DNA of 64,000 nt from Nonomuraea rubra (GCF_014207985.1 NZ_JACHMI010000001.1:355001-419000), one strand, 5' to 3'. Counted from the stretch's first letter, positions 39,302-48,381 are shown. Notes: generated by a model from the sequence alone, not told the origin. A program made the numbers and translations.

Positions 39302-39655
39302 GTGCTTTCCCGCCTATTCGGCATCGCCGCCCTGACGCTGGCCGCCGCGACCACCCTGGCCGTTCCCGCGCACGCCGACGACGACCTGACCGTGGTGACC
39401 GTTCCCGCCTACGACGCGGAGGACGCGGCCGACGAGGCCGCGGCGTACGCGGAGGACGACACCGACCTCGAATCCAAGCAGGCCGGCGACACCGGGGCCC
39501 GGGTGCACCTCGACGGCGAGTCGATGCCCGACATCCTGCTCCCGCGCGAGCTGCACATGCCGATCTGCGCGCCCGGGCCGGGGCTCGGCATCCCGCTGGT
39601 CGACCAGATCCTGCCGGGGCTCGTGGGCTGCCCGGCGGCCGCTCTGGGCCGCTGA
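39302..39655 (+). CDS. Small secreted acidic protein
   Basis: This 117-residue protein has a signal peptide (LSRLFGIAALTLAAATTLAV then PAHA, cleavage near residue 25). The mature protein is very acidic (DDDLT, DAEDAADEAAAYAEDD), and its C-terminus carries two cysteines (MPICAPGPG and LVGCPAA) that may bond. The family is not recognised. The GTG at 39302 is chosen because AAGGAG lies 6 nt upstream and the signal peptide begins there. A strong terminator follows. Confidence 0.7.
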   Translation: MLSRLFGIAALTLAAATTLAVPAHADDDLTVVTVPAYDAEDAADEAAAYAEDDTDLESKQAGDTGARVHLDGESMPDILLPRELHMPICAPGPGLGIPLVDQILPGLVGCPAAALGR

Positions 39656-39658
39656 GCC

Positions 39659-39689
39659 CCGGGCGCCTGACGCCGAGCCAGGCGCCCGG
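39659..39689. terminator. Bidirectional terminator hairpin
   Basis: CCGGGCGCCTG (39659-39669) pairs perfectly with CAGGCGCCCGG (39679-39689) around 9 nt. It lies between the convergent secreted-protein and PEBP genes. Confidence 0.8.
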
Positions 39690-39700
39690 TGACGGGCTGC

Positions 39701-40231
39701 TCAGACGCCGTAGTAGCCGATGACGCTACCTCGGGCCAGGGTGTTGGCGGTGATGTTGAAGCCCACCACGGCCGGGCTGGCGTCGCTGTCGACCCCCAGC
39801 TTGTCGACGCCCAGCGCGTGCACCGTGAACACGTAGCGGTGCGGGTCGCCGGGGGGCGGGGCCGCGCCGCCGTAGGCCTTGGTGCCGTAGTCGTTGCGGG
39901 CGTGGACGGCGCCGTCGGGCAGGCCCTTGAAGTCGGGGGCCGTGCCCGCGCCCGCCGGGAGCTCGGTCACCGAGGCCGGGAGGTCGAACAGGACCCAGTG
40001 CCAGAAGCCGCTGCCCGTGGGGGCGTCGGGGTCGTAGCAGGTGACGGCGTAGCCGCGGGTGCCCTCGGGGGCACCGGACCAGCGCAGGTGGGGCGACTGG
40101 TTCTGGCCGCTCATGCCCCAGTCGTTGAAGACGTGGAGCTCGGCGAGCGTCTGGCCGTCCTGGATGTCGTCGCTCTCGACCGCGAGCGCGGGCGCCGGCG
40201 GCAGGAACTCGTGGGGAAGGGGTGCGGGCAC
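39701..40231 (-). CDS. YbhB/YbcL-family (PEBP, Raf kinase inhibitor-like) protein
   Basis: This 176-residue PEBP-fold protein has the ligand-site motif [15 protein letters not shown], the [11 protein letters not shown] strand and the later [13 protein letters not shown] block, in family order. There is no signal peptide, so it is cytoplasmic. Bacterial members bind small anions or phosphorylated ligands; function is mostly unknown. The GTG start at 40229-40231 has AGGAGG about 5 nt upstream. It is followed by a terminator shared with the convergent gene. Confidence 0.92.
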   Translation of the reverse strand: MPAPLPHEFLPPAPALAVESDDIQDGQTLAELHVFNDWGMSGQNQSPHLRWSGAPEGTRGYAVTCYDPDAPTGSGFWHWVLFDLPASVTELPAGAGTAPDFKGLPDGAVHARNDYGTKAYGGAAPPPGDPHRYVFTVHALGVDKLGVDSDASPAVVGFNITANTLARGSVIGYYGV

Positions 40232-40296
40232 GGCATCCTCCTAGGTTGAGTAGCTGCTTGCCCAGCCATCCTAGAAGCGGCCGCGCCCGCCGCCCG

Positions 40297-42297
40297 TCAG
40301 GCCACGAGCTGTGCCGGGAGCGCCTTGTCGTACAGGACCGTCAGTGAGGTCACGGCCCGGGTCAGCACGACGTACAGCCTGGCCAGCCCGCGCGGCTCGG
40401 CCGAGACGATGTCCGCCGGCTCGACCACGATGACGTGGTCGTACTCCAGACCCTTGGCCAGCGTCGCGGGGACGATCAGGAGGCGGTGCTCCTCGGCGGA
40501 GTCGGGGTCGAGCACGGCGTGCGGCAGGCTTCCCAGCGCCGCGGAGACCTCGCCGACCAGCGCGTCGGGCACGATGACGCCGATGGAGCCCTCCTTGGCG
40601 AGCGCCTCCTCGGCGGCCTGCGCCACCGCGAGCCCCTGCCGGACGGTGAGCGAGCCGGCGCCGGGGCGCAGCGAGCGCGGGGCGGCCAGGTCGGGGGCGA
40701 TGGAGGGGAGCAGCCGGGCGGCGTAGTCGAGAACCTCGCGGGGCACGCGGAAGCCGAGCGTCAGCTCCGTCACCTCGCCCTCGCGCTGCCCGAGGTGCTC
40801 GAGCACCGACTCCCACGAGCGGGTCGACCAGGGCGTGGTGCCCTGGGCGAGGTCGCCGAGCACGGTGGCCGAGCCGTTGCGGCAGCGCCGGCCGAGCGCC
40901 CTGAGCTGCATCTCGGACAGGTCCTGGGCCTCGTCCACGACGAGGTGGCCGAGCGAGGGTGTGCGCTCCATGAGGTCGCGCAGCTCGTCGAGGAGCGCGG
41001 CGTCCGCCGCCGTCCACTTCGCCGACTTCCAGCTCCGGTACGGCTTGCGCCAGATCAGCGTCTCCTGCTCCTCGGCCGACAGGTCGCTCTTGGCGGCCCT
41101 GGCGAGGAACTCGGGGTCGGACAGGAGGCGGAACAGCACCTGCTCGGGCGTCAGCTTGGGCCACACCGCGTCCACGAGCTGCTTGACCGGCTTCGACCTG
41201 GCCACCGCGTCCTGCACCCGGTCGTCGGGCGACTCGCCGCGCTGCTCCATTCTGACCAGCACCATGTGGGCCAGGCGCTGCGCCAGCGCGGCCCGGCCCG
41301 GGTTGTAGCGGGTGGTGCCCCGCAGGGAGGCCACGATCTCGCGCACCTCGTAGTCCGCCACCCGGTAGCGGTAGGCGCCCTTCGTGAACACCACGCCTTC
41401 GGACGGCTTCACGATGTGCATCCACAGGGCGCGTTCGAGCACCGCCGCCATCCTGGCGTCGCCCTTCACCGCCGCGACGAGCGGGTCCTCGGGCGCCGAG
41501 TGCTCGCCGAGCAGGCCCGCCACCGTGGTCTGGTCGACCTTGACCTCGCCGAGGGCGGGCAGCACGGAGGAGATGTAGGACAGGAAGGCCCGGTTGGGGC
41601 CGACGATCATGACGCCGGACCTGGCCAGCCGCTCGCGGTGGGTGAACAGCAGGTAGGCCGCCCGGTGCAGGCCGACGGCGGTCTTCCCGGTGCCCGGCGC
41701 GCCCTGGACGCACACGGTCTGGGCCAGGGTGGAGCGGACGATCTCGTCCTGGTCGGGCTGGATGGTGGCAACGATGTCGCGCATGGGGCCGGTGCGCGGG
41801 CGTTCGATCTCCTCGGTGAGGATCTTCGAGGGGCCGATCTCGCCGCCCTCGCCGAGCGGCTCGTCCTCGAACGCGGTGAGCTCGCCGCCGTGGTAGCCGA
41901 AGCGGCGGCGGCGTACGATGCCCATCGGGTCGGCCGGGCTGGCCTGGTAGAACGCGCGGGAGACCGGCGCCCGCCAGTCGATGACCAGCGGCTTGCTGCC
42001 GCCGTCGTGCACGTGGCGGCGGCCGACGTAGATCGTGCCGGGCAGATCGTCGCCAAGTGTGCGGTCGAGGCGGCCGAAGAACAGCGGGGTGTCCGGGTGG
42101 TCGGCGAGCGCGGCCACGCGCTGGTCGAGCAGCGACTGGAGGATCTGCTGCGACACCCAGTCGCCCGCCGCGTCGGCGGACAGCGACTGCGCGTGGGCGC
42201 GCATGGCCTTGAGGGCGGCCCTGGATTCCGCGAGGTGCGCCTGCTCGGCGGCCAGCACGTCGGTGGGTATGTCCGGGGCCAGCTTGTGTGTGGGCAT
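40297..42297 (-). CDS. HelD/HelR-like RNA-polymerase-associated ATPase
   Basis: This 666-residue UvrD/Rep-fold protein has an N-terminal helical region that can form the HelD coiled-coil arm (about residues 15-65). Walker A is GAPGTGKT (199-206) and the DEXX-type Walker B reads VVDEAQDLS. A C-terminal motor domain has GLEYDHVIVVEP and RLYVVLTRAVTSL. HelD proteins pull stalled or rifamycin-bound RNA polymerase off DNA; the actinobacterial HelR group gives rifamycin tolerance. The ATG at 42297 has GGGAGG upstream. I did not find a clear rifamycin-associated element before it, so drug control is not claimed. Confidence 0.85.
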   Translation of the reverse strand: MPTHKLAPDIPTDVLAAEQAHLAESRAALKAMRAHAQSLSADAAGDWVSQQILQSLLDQRVAALADHPDTPLFFGRLDRTLGDDLPGTIYVGRRHVHDGGSKPLVIDWRAPVSRAFYQASPADPMGIVRRRRFGYHGGELTAFEDEPLGEGGEIGPSKILTEEIERPRTGPMRDIVATIQPDQDEIVRSTLAQTVCVQGAPGTGKTAVGLHRAAYLLFTHRERLARSGVMIVGPNRAFLSYISSVLPALGEVKVDQTTVAGLLGEHSAPEDPLVAAVKGDARMAAVLERALWMHIVKPSEGVVFTKGAYRYRVADYEVREIVASLRGTTRYNPGRAALAQRLAHMVLVRMEQRGESPDDRVQDAVARSKPVKQLVDAVWPKLTPEQVLFRLLSDPEFLARAAKSDLSAEEQETLIWRKPYRSWKSAKWTAADAALLDELRDLMERTPSLGHLVVDEAQDLSEMQLRALGRRCRNGSATVLGDLAQGTTPWSTRSWESVLEHLGQREGEVTELTLGFRVPREVLDYAARLLPSIAPDLAAPRSLRPGAGSLTVRQGLAVAQAAEEALAKEGSIGVIVPDALVGEVSAALGSLPHAVLDPDSAEEHRLLIVPATLAKGLEYDHVIVVEPADIVSAEPRGLARLYVVLTRAVTSLTVLYDKALPAQLVA

Positions 42298-42418
42298 GCG
42301 AAAGCGCCTCCCTGGTTGGTCAACGGAGGTGGTCAAAGGCAGCGAATCGGCCAGTCTAGTGGCGACTTCCGCGTGCTTCCAAAGCATTTACCGGCGAGGG
42401 GCAGGGTAGGGATAGGAG

Positions 42419-42754
42419 ATGGCGCGGGTGCAGATCCGTTTCTCGCCGATCATCCCCACGATCGCGAGCTTCCTGCTGGCGGCGCTGTGGGCGCTGTCGG
42501 TGTTCGCGGGGTGGGGGATGGAGGCGTTCTGCGCGGGGGGCGAGGCCGCCGACGCGTGCTCGCAGCGGCTCGGCACGGTCTCCACCGTGTCCGCGCTGTT
42601 CGCCACGCTGGCCGCCTGCTGCACGGCGGCCGCCTGGCTGCTTCCCTGGTCGAGGCAGGATTCGCGGGCGTTCGCGCGCCTGATGGGCGCCGGGGTGCTG
42701 GCCTGGATCGCGGCGGAGGGCGTGCTCTTCCTGGGCGGCCTGCTGGTGCGCTGA
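42419..42754 (+). CDS. Small hypothetical membrane protein
   Basis: This 111-residue protein has three predicted membrane helices (FLLAALWALSVFAGW, ALFATLAACCTAAAWLL, GVLAWIAAEGVLFLGGLLV). It also has a periplasmic loop with paired cysteines (FCAGGEAADACSQ) that may form a disulfide. The family is not recognised. It is divergent from the HelD-like gene, with about 120 bp between start codons. AGGGATAGGAG lies very close to the ATG. Confidence 0.7.
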   Translation: MARVQIRFSPIIPTIASFLLAALWALSVFAGWGMEAFCAGGEAADACSQRLGTVSTVSALFATLAACCTAAAWLLPWSRQDSRAFARLMGAGVLAWIAAEGVLFLGGLLVR

Positions 42755-42784
42755 CCCACGCAAGCTGTAACGAACCTGGGAATA

Positions 42785-42799
42785 CCCGAAAAATTCGGG
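42785..42799 (+). terminator. Hairpin after the small membrane protein gene
   Basis: CCCGAA (42785-42790) pairs with TTCGGG (42794-42799) around AAA, about 30 nt after the stop. It is short, with no T-run. Confidence 0.4.
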
Positions 42800-42918
42800 C
42801 ATATCAGGTGGGTTTGCCGGATCATGGGGGTATGTCGCAGGCGGCGTGATAGTACGCAGGTGAGGGGGGTGGTTCGAATGTCGGCCCGCGGAGTCTCGTG
42901 GACGTGACGCCACGCTGA

Positions 42919-42951
42919 ATGCCTGGCCGCTCAGGACGAGCGGCCGGGCAT
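42919..42951 (-). terminator. Hairpin after the XPB helicase gene
   Basis: ATGCCTGGCCGCTC (42919-42932) pairs over 14 bp, one of them G-T, with GAGCGGCCGGGCAT (42938-42951). It begins 8 nt after the helicase stop on the minus strand. Confidence 0.75.
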
Positions 42952-42958
42952 CACATCC

Positions 42959-44605
42959 TCACACCCCGCCCAGCACGTCATCGGCGTCGATGATCTGGTA
43001 CGCGTACCCCTGCTCGGCCAGGAACCGCTGCCGGTGCGCCGCGAACTCCTGGTCCACCGTGTCGCGGCTGACCACCGTGTAGAACCGCGCGCCCCCGCCG
43101 TCGGACTTGGGCCGCAGCACCCGCCCCAGCCGCTGCGCCTCCTCCTGGCGCGAGCCGAACGTGCCCGACACCTGGATCGCGACCGTCGCCTCCGGCAGGT
43201 CGATGGAGAAGTTGGCCACCTTCGACACCACCAGCACCTGGATCTCCTTGTCGCGGAAGGCCTGGTAGAGCCGCTCGCGCTCCTTCACCCTGGTCTCGCC
43301 CTTGATGACCGGGGCGTTCAGGTGCTCGCCGAGTTCGTCGAGCTGGTCGATGTACTGGCCGATGACCAGCACCTGCTCGCCCAGGTGGCGGCGGACCAGG
43401 GCCTCGGTCACCTGCGTCTTGGACGGCGTGGTGGCGCAGAAGCGGTAACGCTCCTCGGACTCGGCCATCGCGTACGCCAGCCGCTCCTCGTCCGTCAGCG
43501 TCACCCGGACCTCGACGCAGTCGGCCGGCGCGATCCAGCCCTGGTTCTCCATCTCCTTCCAGGGCGCGTCGTACCGCTTGGGGCCGATCAGCGAGAACAC
43601 GTCGCCCTCGCGCCCGTCCTCGCGCACCAGCGTCGCGGTCAGCCCGACACGCCGGCGGGCCTGGAGGTCGGCGGTCATCCGGAAGATCGGCGCGGGCAGC
43701 AGGTGCACCTCGTCGTAGACGATCAGCCCCCAGTCGCGGGCGTCGAACAGCTCCAGGTGGCTGTAGACGCCTTTGCGCCGGGTCGTCATCACCTGGTAGG
43801 TGGCGATGGTGACCGGGCGGATCTCCTTCTTGGTGCCGGAGTACTCGCCGATCTCGTCCTCGGTCAGCGACGTGCGCTTGAGCAGCTCGGTCTTCCACTG
43901 GTGGGCCGAGACCGTGTTCGTGACCAGGATGAGCGTGGTGGCCTCGGCGTGGGCCATGGCGGCCGCGCCGACGATGGTCTTGCCCGCGCCGCAGGGCAGC
44001 ACGACCACGCCGGAGCCGCCGTTCCAGAACGCCTCGGCCGCCTCCCGCTGGTACGGCCGCAGCTCCCAGCCGTCCTGGCGCAGCTTGATCGGGTGGGCCT
44101 CGCCGTCGACGTACCCGGCCAGGTCCTCGGCCGGCCAGCCCAGCTTGAGCAGGGCCTGCTTGACGTTGCCCCGGTCGCTGGGGTGCACCACGACCGTGTC
44201 GTCGCCGACCCGCTCGCCCAGCATCGGCTGGATCTTCTTCGAGCGCAGCACCTCTTCGAGCACGGCCCGGTCGGTGGAGGTCAGGATCAGGCCGTGGACC
44301 GGGTCCTTCTCCAGGCGCAGCCGCCCGTAGCGGGCCATGGTCTCGGCGACGTCCACCAGCAGCGCGTGCGGCACCGGGTAGCGGCTGTAGCTGATGAGCG
44401 CGTCGATGACCTGCTCGGCGTCGTGGCCGGCGGCGCGCGCGTTCCACAGCGCCAGCGGGGTGACGCGATAGGTGTGCACGTGTTCTGGAGCGCGCTCGAG
44501 CTCGGCGAACGGCGCGATCGCCTTACGGCAGGCGTCGGCCCGCTCGTGGTCGACCTCGAGCAGCAGCGTCTTGTCCGACTGGACGATCAGCGGTCCATCG
44601 CTCAC
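42959..44605 (-). CDS. XPB/Ssl2-type DNA helicase
   Basis: This 548-residue superfamily 2 helicase is related to eukaryotic XPB. The N-terminal DRD-like region (about 1-175) is followed by motif I PCGAGKT (204-210), the DEVH box (298-301, as in XPB), motif III LTATLVREDG and the C-terminal lobe with SGTFGSRQEEAQRLGRVLRP. It unwinds DNA 3' to 5' and is thought to act in repair. In mycobacteria the homologous gene lies next to a Helicase_C_3-type gene (from memory). Here that partner is at 48382-50763, separated by three genes. Confidence 0.95.
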   Translation of the reverse strand: MSDGPLIVQSDKTLLLEVDHERADACRKAIAPFAELERAPEHVHTYRVTPLALWNARAAGHDAEQVIDALISYSRYPVPHALLVDVAETMARYGRLRLEKDPVHGLILTSTDRAVLEEVLRSKKIQPMLGERVGDDTVVVHPSDRGNVKQALLKLGWPAEDLAGYVDGEAHPIKLRQDGWELRPYQREAAEAFWNGGSGVVVLPCGAGKTIVGAAAMAHAEATTLILVTNTVSAHQWKTELLKRTSLTEDEIGEYSGTKKEIRPVTIATYQVMTTRRKGVYSHLELFDARDWGLIVYDEVHLLPAPIFRMTADLQARRRVGLTATLVREDGREGDVFSLIGPKRYDAPWKEMENQGWIAPADCVEVRVTLTDEERLAYAMAESEERYRFCATTPSKTQVTEALVRRHLGEQVLVIGQYIDQLDELGEHLNAPVIKGETRVKERERLYQAFRDKEIQVLVVSKVANFSIDLPEATVAIQVSGTFGSRQEEAQRLGRVLRPKSDGGGARFYTVVSRDTVDQEFAAHRQRFLAEQGYAYQIIDADDVLGGV

Positions 44606-44730
44606 TGGCTATCTCCGTGGGGTTTCGGACGGGGGCCTGGCGCAACAGGACCATCGTCTCCTGATCCCGGCTCCCCCGCTCCGAGTCTCCAACAACGGCA
44701 GGGCCAGGATTAGTCCTCAGGATCGCCTGG

Positions 44731-45084
44731 TCACTCGTCGAAGGCGCCGCTGACCCCGAGTGCGATGAACGTGCCGATGGTGAGCACGAAGCCCAGCCCG
44801 AACAGGACCCAGCTCCAGATGACCATGGTGCGCGCCGTCTCCGGCTCCGTGCTGGACTTGCCGATGGCCAGGCCCGCCAGGATCGCCCCGGGGATGCCCA
44901 GGACGTTGCAGCAGGAGACCAGCGCGAAGAGGTTGAGCACGAGGGAGACGATCGCGTTGGCGCTCGGCCCGCTGCTGCGCGGGGGAGGCGGCGGATAGCC
45001 GTAGCCGTACGGCGGGGGCGGCTGCTCGCCGTAGGGCGCGCCATAAGGCTGGTACGGATATCCCGACGGGTCACCCTGACTCAT
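44731..45084 (-). CDS. DUF4190-domain membrane protein
   Basis: This 117-residue protein has a Pro/Tyr/Gly-rich cytoplasmic N-terminus (YPYQPYGAPYGEQPPPPYGY) and two membrane helices (SLVLNLFALVSCCNVLGIPG and TMVIWSWVLFGLGFVLTIG). This is the DUF4190 pattern common in actinobacteria. The conserved IPGAILAGLAIG joins the helices. The role is unknown. The ATG 45084 follows GGAGGTGAAC. Confidence 0.88.
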   Translation of the reverse strand: MSQGDPSGYPYQPYGAPYGEQPPPPYGYGYPPPPPRSSGPSANAIVSLVLNLFALVSCCNVLGIPGAILAGLAIGKSSTEPETARTMVIWSWVLFGLGFVLTIGTFIALGVSGAFDE

Positions 45085-45170
45085 GTTCACCTCCAGACAG
45101 GTCAACACTTATCACGGAATTGACACGCGTCTGACCGAGAGCACGAGTTCACCCTAGATCCAAGGAGAGC

Positions 45171-46649
45171 TCAGCCGAGCAGGCTCCGCAGGGCCTTCCG
45201 GTCGAGCTTGAGCACGCTCGTCAGCGGGACGGACTCGACGAAGCGCACCTCGCGCGGGTACTTCACCCGCCCCACCCGGTCGCGGGCCCACTCGATCAGC
45301 TCCTCGGCCGGCACCTCGGCACCGGGCTTGAGCTGCACGAACGCGACGACCTCCTCTCCGAGGCGGGGGTCGGGACGGCCCACGACACCCGACGCCACGA
45401 CGTCGGGGTGCCCGTTGAGCGCGTCCTCGACGTCGCGCGGGAACACGTTGAAGCCGCCGCGGATGATCAGGTCCTTCTTCCTGTCCACGATGTAGAGGTA
45501 GCCGTCGTCGTCCACGCACCCGATGTCCCCGGTCCGCAGCTCCTTGCCGGCCAGCGCGGTGCCCTCGGGGTCGGGCTCGTGCTCGCCCCAGTAGCCGAGC
45601 ATCAGCGAGTCGCCGGTGACGCAGATCTCGCCGACGTCCCCGGTCTCCATCGGCTCGCCGTCGCCGTCGCGGATGGTGATCGTGTAGCCGGCCAGCGGCA
45701 GCCCGACGCTGCCCGCCCGCCGCCTGCCCGGCGGGTTGAACGTGGTGACCGCGCTGGTCTCGGTCAGGCCGTACCCCTCCAGGATCTGCACCCCGGGCAT
45801 CCTGCGCTCGAACTCCTCCAGCGTCTGCCTGCCGAGCGGTGCCGCGCCACAGGTGAGGTAGGCCAGGTCGGGCAGCGGATGTTGCTCCAGCGGCTCGGCG
45901 AGCAGGAGGTGGATCATGGAGGGCACCACGGTGGCGTAGTGCACGCGCTGCCCGGCCGCCAGCTCCAGGAACGCCCCCGGCTCGAACCAGCGCATCAGCA
46001 CCGCCTGCTGCGGCTCGGTCGCGTGCAGCGAGGCGATCGTGATGATCAGTCCGTACGCGTGCGACAGCGGCACGGGCACCAGCGCGCGGTCCTTGCCCTT
46101 CTGGTGGGACAGCTCGAAGGCGTCCTTGGCCACGTGCCACAGGCCGTGGTGGCTGAGCATGACGCCCTTGGCCCTGCCGGTGGTGCCGCCGGTGTAGAGC
46201 AGCGCGGCCAGGTCGTCGGGGTCGCGGGCGACGGGGCCGCGTTCGGCCGCCCGCTCCAGCTCGGACGTGTCCACGTACATGGGGAGGTCGACGTTCGCGG
46301 CGCGGACGGTGTCCGCCAGCTCGGGCGAGGTGACGATCGCGCGCGCGCCGCTGTCGAGCAGGACGTGGCGCAGCTCCTCCGGCCCCACCAGGAACACCAC
46401 CGGCGTCACCACCGCGCCCGCCGCCCACAGGGCCTGGTAGACGATCGGCACCTCGGGGGAGTTGGCCATCATGACGGCCACCCGGTCGCCCGGCCGGATG
46501 CCTGCTTCGGCGAAGCCGCCGCACATCCGGCGCGCCCGCGCGGCGAGCGCGTGACTGCGGTGCCAGACGCCTTCGTAGTACACCGAGTCGTGGTCGTCGA
46601 ACCGGCTCCACGACTCCTCCGCCAGCCTGCCCAGCGTTTGCTCGGTCAC
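45171..46649 (-). CDS. Fatty-acyl-CoA synthetase-like AMP-forming ligase
   Basis: This 492-residue ANL-superfamily enzyme activates a carboxylic acid to its acyl-CoA through an acyl-AMP. The P-loop YTGGTTGRAKGVMLSH, the ILEGYGLTETSA motif, the TGDIG block and the C-terminal hinge DRKKDLIIRGG are present. The catalytic Lys in TSVLKLDRKALRS is near the end. Substrate chain length is not evident. The start is placed at GTG 46649 because homologues begin near TEQTLGRLAEE. ATG 46709 extends the frame by 20 residues, but that piece is not conserved and lacks a ribosome binding site. Confidence 0.88.
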   Translation of the reverse strand: MTEQTLGRLAEESWSRFDDHDSVYYEGVWHRSHALAARARRMCGGFAEAGIRPGDRVAVMMANSPEVPIVYQALWAAGAVVTPVVFLVGPEELRHVLLDSGARAIVTSPELADTVRAANVDLPMYVDTSELERAAERGPVARDPDDLAALLYTGGTTGRAKGVMLSHHGLWHVAKDAFELSHQKGKDRALVPVPLSHAYGLIITIASLHATEPQQAVLMRWFEPGAFLELAAGQRVHYATVVPSMIHLLLAEPLEQHPLPDLAYLTCGAAPLGRQTLEEFERRMPGVQILEGYGLTETSAVTTFNPPGRRRAGSVGLPLAGYTITIRDGDGEPMETGDVGEICVTGDSLMLGYWGEHEPDPEGTALAGKELRTGDIGCVDDDGYLYIVDRKKDLIIRGGFNVFPRDVEDALNGHPDVVASGVVGRPDPRLGEEVVAFVQLKPGAEVPAEELIEWARDRVGRVKYPREVRFVESVPLTSVLKLDRKALRSLLG

Positions 46650-46957
46650 ATGCACAACCTGATGCTTGTGAGCAGGCCCAGTCAAGCCCGGGGCCTCTTG
46701 ACTAGTCATTGTGGACGGTGTTCTTGTAGCCCGTAAATGGGCATAAAGCTGCCTCTATCACCATTCGTGTTTTCAAGTTCGTCTAGATCGTGTAAAGGTG
46801 GGGTACCGGGCGTCGCAAGACGGTCCTGGCCCACCTGTCTTCGCAGTTCAGGAGTGGAATGGTGACGCTCGGTAACGCTCATGGATAAAGCGAAGAAACT
46901 CGTTGTCTCGCCATAATTCCTGTAGAAAAGTTTCCCGTTAACTTCCGAGGTGGCTTC
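46650..46957. other. Divergent intergenic region
   Basis: These 308 bp are less GC-rich than their surroundings. They include a perfect palindrome TGACTAGTCA at 46699-46708 and, on the minus strand, TTGACT (46685-46680) as a possible -35 box for the ligase gene. AT-rich -10-like boxes for the plus strand are GATAAA (near 46882) and CATAAT (near 46911). No regulator gene is adjacent. Confidence 0.45.
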
Positions 46958-48310
46958 GTGACCGAAACGCCTGAACCAGGCGAGATCGACCTCGACAACA
47001 TGACGCTCACAGGGAGCCTCATAGCCGTCACCGAGCACCTCCGCGCCGTGGCCGGTCCGGCCACCAGAGACCTGACCAGATGGGAGGCCGACACGCTGCT
47101 CCGCTCGTACCTGGAGCCCGGCTGCTTCCCCGAGGCCGTGCGCCGGCTGGCCGGCCGCCACCTGCTGGTTCTCGTCGGAGAGCAGGAGACGGGGCGGCGG
47201 CTCGGGGCGCTCGCGCTGCTGTCGCGCATGTCGCTGGCCGAGAGCACGATCACCGTGCTGTCCCCGGCCGCCGGCGCGCACGACCTGCTGACCGGCACCG
47301 AGTACGAGCCTGGCCGGGCGTACCTGCTGCACGACTGGATCGTGGCCGGCACCGACCGTACCGAGCTGGTGAACCTGGCGCGCAAGCTGGCCGAGCTGGG
47401 CTCGTACCTGGTGATCACCAGGAGCGGCGAGCCGTCGCAGGCGGTCGAGGTGGAGCACGCGTGGGCCGCGCCCGAGCCTGGGGAGCTGTTCGACCTGTGC
47501 CTGAGCACGTACGGCCTGCGTGCCGGGGTGTCCCCGGAGGAGCTGGCCCGGGCCAGGGAGGTGGCGCTGGCGCTGCCGACGCCCGCCGAGGTCGTCCGCC
47601 TCGCCGCGCGGCTCGCGCCCGGGGGCGAGGCGGCCGGTGAGGAGGTGGCGGCCTGGTTCGACACCAAGCCGCCCATGCGCGAGGTGCTGGCCGTGGCGGC
47701 GCTGGCGTTCACGCACCGGCTGGCCGAGGCCGCCTTCGACGAGCAGCTCTCCCGGCTCGAACGGCTCTGCCACGAGATCGGCCGCCGCCCGCTCACCGGC
47801 TCGCTGATCGGCGTCGAGGACGGGCTCGTCGCCTTCCGCGCGGCCGGGCAGCGGGCGCGGGTGCTGGGCGAGCTGGCCGGGCGGTACGGGTTCTGGTTGT
47901 GGCAGCCGCTGCGCGAGTGGGTCAGGTCGCTGCCCGGGCAGGGGCCGGCCGTCCAGGTACGGGCGGCGGAGGGCGTGGCGCTGCTGGCCGGACACTCGAT
48001 GAAGGAGGTCCGGCAGGAGTTCCTGGAGGTCTGGGCCCGGGGGAGCGCTGCGGAGCGGGTGGCGGCGGCCAACGTGCTGTCGTACCTGTGCGCCGACGAC
48101 ACCCTCGCGCCCGAGGCGCTCGGGATCGCGCTGGGCTGGGCCGCCGACCCGCAGGACCTCAGGGCGACGGCGGCGGCCGTCGCGCTGGGCGGCGGGCTGT
48201 CCGTGCGCTACCCCGCCGACTGCGCCCGGCTGCTGCGCCACCTGGCGTCCCAGGGCGGCCCCGTGGCAGCGGTGGCCGCCCAGTCACTCAAGACCCTGCC
48301 CCGCCACTGA
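46958..48310 (+). CDS. STAND-like NTPase homologue with degenerate P-loop
   Basis: The family is not named; this is a 450-residue cytoplasmic protein. After a 60-residue lead it shows LVLVGEQETGRRLGALALL, where a P-loop GxxxxGK[ST] should be: GEQETGRR at 74-81 has Arg for Lys and Arg for Ser/Thr. A Walker-B-like YLLHD (122-126) and a sensor-like YLVITRSG (150-157) follow at the spacing seen in STAND ATPases. The second half is Ala/Leu helical, HEAT-like. It therefore looks like a nucleotide-binding-impaired STAND module with a helical repeat scaffold (inference). The GTG 46958 has GAGG 8 nt upstream. It is convergent with the Helicase_C_3-type gene. Confidence 0.7.
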   Translation: MTETPEPGEIDLDNMTLTGSLIAVTEHLRAVAGPATRDLTRWEADTLLRSYLEPGCFPEAVRRLAGRHLLVLVGEQETGRRLGALALLSRMSLAESTITVLSPAAGAHDLLTGTEYEPGRAYLLHDWIVAGTDRTELVNLARKLAELGSYLVITRSGEPSQAVEVEHAWAAPEPGELFDLCLSTYGLRAGVSPEELARAREVALALPTPAEVVRLAARLAPGGEAAGEEVAAWFDTKPPMREVLAVAALAFTHRLAEAAFDEQLSRLERLCHEIGRRPLTGSLIGVEDGLVAFRAAGQRARVLGELAGRYGFWLWQPLREWVRSLPGQGPAVQVRAAEGVALLAGHSMKEVRQEFLEVWARGSAAERVAAANVLSYLCADDTLAPEALGIALGWAADPQDLRATAAAVALGGGLSVRYPADCARLLRHLASQGGPVAAVAAQSLKTLPRH

Positions 48311-48313
48311 CCC

Positions 48314-48352
48314 AGCGCCCGCCGGCCGTAGCCCCGACGGCAGGCGGGCGCT
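48314..48352. terminator. Bidirectional terminator hairpin
   Basis: AGCGCCCGCC (48314-48323) pairs perfectly with GGCGGGCGCT (48343-48352); inside it GCCGT pairs with ACGGC. It lies between convergent genes. Confidence 0.8.
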
Positions 48353-48381
48353 CAGAGTGCCGGTGGCCCCGGGCGGGGTGG

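Noticed and set aside
42865..42912. tRNA-like GGTTCGAAT and a nine-codon frame (MSARGVSWT) with a strong ribosome binding site
   Set aside because: No cloverleaf can be formed around the T-loop-like bases, and the tiny frame has no downstream gene on its strand to act as a leader for.
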